Of a DNA stretch of 64,000 nt, positions 60,233 to 64,000 are shown one piece after another (positions within the stretch are counted from its first letter, which is position 1; each line of letters begins with the position of its first letter). This DNA is from JAJDTT01 sp965116695 (GTDB taxonomy: Bacteria; Acidobacteriota; UBA6911; RPQK01; JAJDTT01): assembly GCA_965116695.1 (NCBI GenBank), contig OZ220706.1:5270001-5334000 (forward strand), given 5' to 3'. Position numbers and translations under genes: made by a program. The notes under the pieces are model-generated. The model was not told the origin of the DNA, did no database searches, and saw only the letters and a list, made by a program, of their open reading frames with translations.

Positions 60233-61702
60233 CTAGCTCGCCTGAAGGAGACGCTGTGAGAGGTCGTTGTATCCGCCCACGTCGGTGAGCCGCCGGTCTC
60301 TTCCCTGGAAGAAGTAGGTGAGTCCTTCGTGGTCCAGGCCCAGCAGAGAGAGGATGGTGGCGTGCAGGTCGTGGACATGGACCTTGTCCTCGGTCACCTT
60401 CATTCCCAGGTCGTCGGTGGCGCCGATGGCCTTTCCACCCTGGATCCCGGCTCCCGCCATCCAGCATGAGAAGCCGTACGGGTGGTGATCCCGGCCGAGT
60501 TTCCCCTGCACGAAGGGGGTTCGGCCGAACTCTCCGGAGCAGAACACCAGGGTGCTCTCCAGCAGCCCGCGCTGCTTGAGATCCTGCAGGAGGCCGGCGA
60601 TGGGCCGGTCCACCTTCCTGGAGTTCTCCCAGTGGTTGCGGGAGCACTGCTCGTGGCCGTCCCAGTCGGTGCTGATCAGGTGCACGAAGCGAACGCCCCG
60701 CTCCAACATGCGCCGGGTCAACAGGCACATCCGCCCGAACTTCCGGCTCTTTTCCTGGTCCAGTCCGTACAGGCGCCGGATGTGTTCCGGCTCCCGGGAA
60801 AGGTCGACCAGTTCCGGCGCGGCGGTCTGCATCCGGAACGCAAGTTCGTAGTTGGAGATGCGGGCCGCCAGGCTCGTGTCGTCGGCGCGGCCCCGGAAGT
60901 GCCGGCGGTTCGACTTCCGGATCCAGTCCAGGAGGTTCCGCTGATCCGCCGCGGTCATCTCCCGGGGCGGCGTCAGGTCCTTGAGAGGGGCGCCTTCGGA
61001 GCGCAGCAGGGTGCCCTGGTAGATGGCGGGCAGGAACCCGGAGCCGAAGTGGTTCCGGTTGGTCCGGCCCCACAAGTTGCCGTCGGTCATCACCATGTAG
61101 GCGGGAAGGTTGTCGTTCTCGCTCCCCAGGCCATACAGGATCCAGGACCCGACGCTGGGATGCCCGGTCAGGATGGAGCCGGTGCAGAGATAGTTGCTCG
61201 CCGGGCCGTGGACGAAGGAGTCGTGGTAACAGGAGCGCACCACGGCCAGATCGTCGGCGTGGGCGGCCACGTTCCGCATGAGATCCGAAATCTCCAGTCC
61301 CGACTCCCCGTGCCTGCGAAAGGGGATGTCCGAGCCCATCAGCTTGGCGTCTCCGGCGGCGATATTGGCGAAATTGAGATCGTCCGAGGCGAAGCTCTGG
61401 GGAAGGTTCTGGCCATCGAAGCGGGTCAGGACCGGCTTGGGGTCCAGGGTGTCCACGTGGCTGGCGCCTCCCTGGAGATAGATGAAGACCACGCTGCGGC
61501 CGCCGGCGCTCTGGTGGGGCGGCTTGGGCGCGAGCGGGTGCGGGGCCGGTTCCCGGGTTCCCTTGGCGGAGGCCGTCCGGAAGAACGATTCCCGCTCCAG
61601 CAGGTGGATCAACGGCAGGGAGCCGAAGCCCATTCCCCACTTGCTCAGGAACTCGCGTCGTGAGCCGGCCGGTTCTTGGCGATGGCAACGGAAGGGATTC
61701 AT
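60233..61702 (-). CDS. DUF1501 protein, fourth copy
   Basis: 489-residue DUF1501 protein. Tat-like signal (GSRREFLSKWGMGFGSLPLI). Family blocks are FIYLQGGASHVDTLDPK, VVRSCYHDSFVHGPASNYLC, VFCSGEFGRTPFVQG, GRDHHPYGFSCWMAGAGIQG and ATILSLLGLDHEGLTYFFQG. It differs from the 19.7 and 55.4-kb copies and belongs to the other common DUF1501 subtype, paired with a PSD1 protein lacking Big2 domains. The PSD1 stop lies 15 bp upstream, so the two are cotranscribed. Phosphatase/sulfatase-like fold; no known substrate. Confidence 0.92.
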   Translation of the reverse strand: MNPFRCHRQEPAGSRREFLSKWGMGFGSLPLIHLLERESFFRTASAKGTREPAPHPLAPKPPHQSAGGRSVVFIYLQGGASHVDTLDPKPVLTRFDGQNLPQSFASDDLNFANIAAGDAKLMGSDIPFRRHGESGLEISDLMRNVAAHADDLAVVRSCYHDSFVHGPASNYLCTGSILTGHPSVGSWILYGLGSENDNLPAYMVMTDGNLWGRTNRNHFGSGFLPAIYQGTLLRSEGAPLKDLTPPREMTAADQRNLLDWIRKSNRRHFRGRADDTSLAARISNYELAFRMQTAAPELVDLSREPEHIRRLYGLDQEKSRKFGRMCLLTRRMLERGVRFVHLISTDWDGHEQCSRNHWENSRKVDRPIAGLLQDLKQRGLLESTLVFCSGEFGRTPFVQGKLGRDHHPYGFSCWMAGAGIQGGKAIGATDDLGMKVTEDKVHVHDLHATILSLLGLDHEGLTYFFQGRDRRLTDVGGYNDLSQRLLQAS

Positions 61703-61717
61703 GGACGTTACCGCTTC

Positions 61718-64000
61718 TCAGTCAACATGGCTGAACTCGTTGAGATTAAACAGGCCCAGGCAGAACAGGGTCAAGGCCGCCGCCCGGCGCCGCGGGATTT
61801 TCTCGAGCTCTGCCGGTAGCTCGGACCATTGCTCTTCCTTCGCCTCGCGGGCCCGGGCCGATATCAATTCCAGCGCCTCCTTCTTCTCCTCGGGCGAAGG
61901 CGCCCGGCTCAGGGCCAACCGCCACGCCTTCTCCACCCAGGCACCCGGGTCGTCCCCCCCGCTCTCCACCAGCCGGGACGCGAAGGCGACTGCCTGCCGG
62001 AACGCCATCCGGTTGTTGAGGAACCAGAGGGCCTGAGGCGCCACCGTGGTGACGTCGCGGCGGGGGCAGCTCACGGCGTTCTGGGGGCTGTCGAACACGT
62101 CGAACATGGGAAACCGGAGATTCCGGCGGCTGAGGATGTAGACACCCCGGCGGTACTGGGATTCGGGGTCCGCGGCGGTCAGCCAGCCTTTGGGACCGCC
62201 CAGGCTCTGCATTTCTTCATCTCCCAGCGGCGGCGCCGCCGGACGGCCGTACACCCCGAGCTTCAGGGTGCCGGCCACCGCAAGCGTGGCGTCCCAGAGG
62301 ACTTCCGCTTCCAATCGCCGCCGGTTCATTCTCCAGAGGAGACGGTTTTCGGGATCCATCGAGAGAGCGGCCGGGTCGCTGTGCAAGCTGGACATGCGAT
62401 AGGTGCTGGAGTTCAGGATCAGCCAGTGCATCGCCTTGAGGCTCCAGTTCCGGGCCGTGAACTCGACGGCCAGCCAATCCAGGAGTTGCGGATGACTGGG
62501 CGCTTCGCCCTGGCGGCCGTAGTCGTTGGGAGTTCTCACCAGTCCTTGTCCGAAATGCCATTGCCAGAGCCGGTTCACCATCACCCGGGCGGTGAGAGGG
62601 TGATCGGGACGGCTCAGCCAGAGCGCCAATTGCTTGCGGGGGCGGGTCTCCGTCGATCCCGAGAAGACGCCGTTGGGATCGGTCTCCCCGCTCAGCACCG
62701 CCGGCAAGCCGGGTCCGACCCGTTCCTTCCGGTGTCTGAACTCGCCTCGACTCAAGACGTGAACGGGCGCGGAAGCCTCCGGATCGTAATGACCCAGCAC
62801 TGAAGCGGTCGGCAACTCGAGCAGTCCTTCGAACCGGACCAGATTGGAGCCCTCGATCTCGGAGACCTTGAGTACGGCCCGGGCCAGTCCGATCAGCAAT
62901 TTTTCGTGTTCGTCCTTCTCCGGCCCGGTCAGAGCCTCCTCGAATTTGACGGCACGAACCGCCTCCGTCAGGGGCTTGGCCAATTCTTCCTGCTCCGGGG
63001 TCCGGCGGTCCTTGTCCGTCTCGTAGGCTTCCACCACCTCCGGTGGAAATTGCGCTTTCTTCTCCTCTTCGATCCTCTTCTTGACCCGTTTCTCAAATTG
63101 GCGGTAAGCGGAACGGCTTTCGTCCACGGCGATGACGGCGGGGTAGTCGATGTTCCGCGAGACCGCCTGAATGGGACTCATGACGGGGATGTCGACCTTG
63201 CGGCTGTTGGCAAACAGCGCTTGGAAGGCGTAGTAGTCCCTCTGGCTGATGGGGTCCGCTTTGTGGTCGTGACAGCGGGCGCAGCCCAGGGTGAGGCCCA
63301 GGAAGGCGGCGCCGGTGGTGTCCGCCCAGTCGGTCAGTTCCTCGGCGCGCAACTGCCGGCCGTCCTGCATCGATTCCAGCACCTCGGGCCCGAACGTGTA
63401 GAGGCCGGTTCCGACCCGTGCTTCCAGGTATTCGTTCTTCTTCAGGGGAATGGTCCGGCTCCCCTGAAGTTCGAATCGTTGGGGCCAGAGTTCGTCCCCG
63501 GCGATCTGCTCCTGCAGGAAGCGGTCGTAGGGCTTGTCCTCGTTGAACGACTTGATGACGTAGTCCCGATAGCGCCAGGCGTTGGGGTAGTAGTGGTCCG
63601 ACTCGTATCCGCTGCTGTCGGCATAGCGGACCACGTCCAGCCAGTGCCGGGCCCAGCGCTCGCCGTAGCGGGGCGACTCCAGCAACTCGCCCACCATCTT
63701 GCCGTAGGCCTCGGGCGAGTCGTCTTCCAGGTGCCGGTCCATCTGCTCCGGTGTCGGCGGAAGTCCGATGAGATCGAAGTAGGCTCTTCGGACCAAAGTC
63801 CGCCGGTCGGCCTCGGGAGCCGGTCTCAAGCCCTTTTCCTGCAGCCGGGCCAGCACGAAGGCGTCGATGGGATTCCGGACCCGGACGTCCGCTGCAATCT
63901 CTGGAACGGGTGGCCGCCGGAGCTTCCGGAACGACCACCACGAGGGCGGCGAGGCGCCGTCCTTCCGGTCGCCGGCCCACCCGAGGCCGGAGTCGATCCA
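61718..64000 (-). CDS. DUF1549/DUF1553 (PSD1-type) protein, 5' end beyond right edge
   Basis: At least 760 residues in an open frame to the edge; the N-terminus is missing. The visible part begins with WWSFRKLRRPPVPE and NPIDAFVLARLQEKGL, typical of the linker between an N-terminal cytochrome-like domain and DUF1549. DUF1549 carries the heme motif LGCARCHDHKADPISQRDYY. A charged spacer of about 200 residues (EKRVKKRIEEEKKAQFPPE) separates it from DUF1553 (MVNRLWQWHFGQGLVRTPND; FNLNEFSHVD end). This architecture matches PSCyt1-PSD1 proteins. Partner of the DUF1501 gene 15 bp downstream. Probably secreted; activity unknown. Confidence 0.9.
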   Translation of the reverse strand, partial: WIDSGLGWAGDRKDGASPPSWWSFRKLRRPPVPEIAADVRVRNPIDAFVLARLQEKGLRPAPEADRRTLVRRAYFDLIGLPPTPEQMDRHLEDDSPEAYGKMVGELLESPRYGERWARHWLDVVRYADSSGYESDHYYPNAWRYRDYVIKSFNEDKPYDRFLQEQIAGDELWPQRFELQGSRTIPLKKNEYLEARVGTGLYTFGPEVLESMQDGRQLRAEELTDWADTTGAAFLGLTLGCARCHDHKADPISQRDYYAFQALFANSRKVDIPVMSPIQAVSRNIDYPAVIAVDESRSAYRQFEKRVKKRIEEEKKAQFPPEVVEAYETDKDRRTPEQEELAKPLTEAVRAVKFEEALTGPEKDEHEKLLIGLARAVLKVSEIEGSNLVRFEGLLELPTASVLGHYDPEASAPVHVLSRGEFRHRKERVGPGLPAVLSGETDPNGVFSGSTETRPRKQLALWLSRPDHPLTARVMVNRLWQWHFGQGLVRTPNDYGRQGEAPSHPQLLDWLAVEFTARNWSLKAMHWLILNSSTYRMSSLHSDPAALSMDPENRLLWRMNRRRLEAEVLWDATLAVAGTLKLGVYGRPAAPPLGDEEMQSLGGPKGWLTAADPESQYRRGVYILSRRNLRFPMFDVFDSPQNAVSCPRRDVTTVAPQALWFLNNRMAFRQAVAFASRLVESGGDDPGAWVEKAWRLALSRAPSPEEKKEALELISARAREAKEEQWSELPAELEKIPRRRAAALTLFCLGLFNLNEFSHVD

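Noticed and set aside
59526..61688. 720-codon minus frame reaching over the DUF1501 gene
   Set aside because: Only the last 172 codons, from the GTG at 60044 with signal peptide and ribosome site, look real; the rest is out of frame with the DUF1501 gene.

Overview
The window is a GC-rich bacterial chromosome segment with about 48 protein genes. Tat-type signals (RR-x-F/L), lipoprotein signals, two outer-membrane beta-barrels, c-type heme motifs and DUF1549/DUF1553, DUF1501 and ASPIC/UnbV proteins point to a Gram-negative member of the Acidobacteriota or PVC assemblage. I lean to Acidobacteriota. No rRNA, tRNA or other phylogenetic marker is present, so this is inference. No tRNA, rRNA, CRISPR array, prophage, transposase or replication origin was recognised.

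Layout. 1-1.55 kb: tandem Gfo/Idh/MocA oxidoreductases (minus). 1.9-7.8 kb: TPR protein, dicarboxylate symporter and the first DUF1549/1553 (PSD1-type) plus DUF1501 pair. 7.9-12 kb: sodium/solute symporter, YbaN-like protein, a tandem hairpin-repeat array and two beta-barrel proteins (minus). 12.1-15 kb: SDR, SMP-30 lactonase, URO-D-like protein. 15.1-24.1 kb: PPC-domain protein, PSD1, DUF1501, then a sugar-type ABC transporter (binding lipoprotein, permease, ATPase). 24.3-30.5 kb: SDR, VOC protein, DNA-methyltransferase relic, sugar-porter MFS, M24 peptidase, methyltransferase, 2-hydroxyacid dehydrogenase. 30.5-40.6 kb: a tightly overlapping operon of four CRTAC1-type (FG-GAP + ASPIC/UnbV) secreted proteins with a TPR protein, led by an orphan antitoxin-like gene and followed by a lipoprotein. 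40.7-50.7 kb: PQQ-type propeller, atypical M19 dipeptidase, orphan amino-acid-binding protein of deviating composition, glycosidase-like propeller, phytanoyl-CoA dioxygenase, large propeller/cytochrome c protein, DUF1080 lipoprotein. 50.7-56.7 kb: a second PPC-PSD1-DUF1501 operon paralogous to the one at 15 kb. 56.7-59.5 kb: a 920-residue fusion of a crotonyl-CoA-reductase-like protein, carrying a second Rossmann unit, to an enoyl-CoA hydratase. 59.5-64 kb: secreted hypothetical protein, decayed HicB-like antitoxin, and a fourth DUF1501/PSD1 pair (minus, cut by the right edge).

How the genes fit together. Most products are exported: surface or periplasmic propellers, heme-motif proteins, hydrolase-like folds and matching importers for sugars, dicarboxylates and other solutes. 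With SDR, Gfo/Idh/MocA, SMP-30 and dehydrogenase genes this suggests a heterotroph degrading complex or modified carbohydrates. The PSD1/DUF1501 and CRTAC1 families have no firmly established biochemical function, so their role here remains inferred.

The observations most worth checking are the reductase-hydratase fusion, the four PSD1/DUF1501 loci (two as duplicated three-gene operons), the CRTAC1/TPR operon, a dispersed family of covarying hairpin repeats at four loci, a binding-protein gene lacking an ATG/GTG/TTG start before its signal peptide, and relics of a DNA methyltransferase and a HicB antitoxin.
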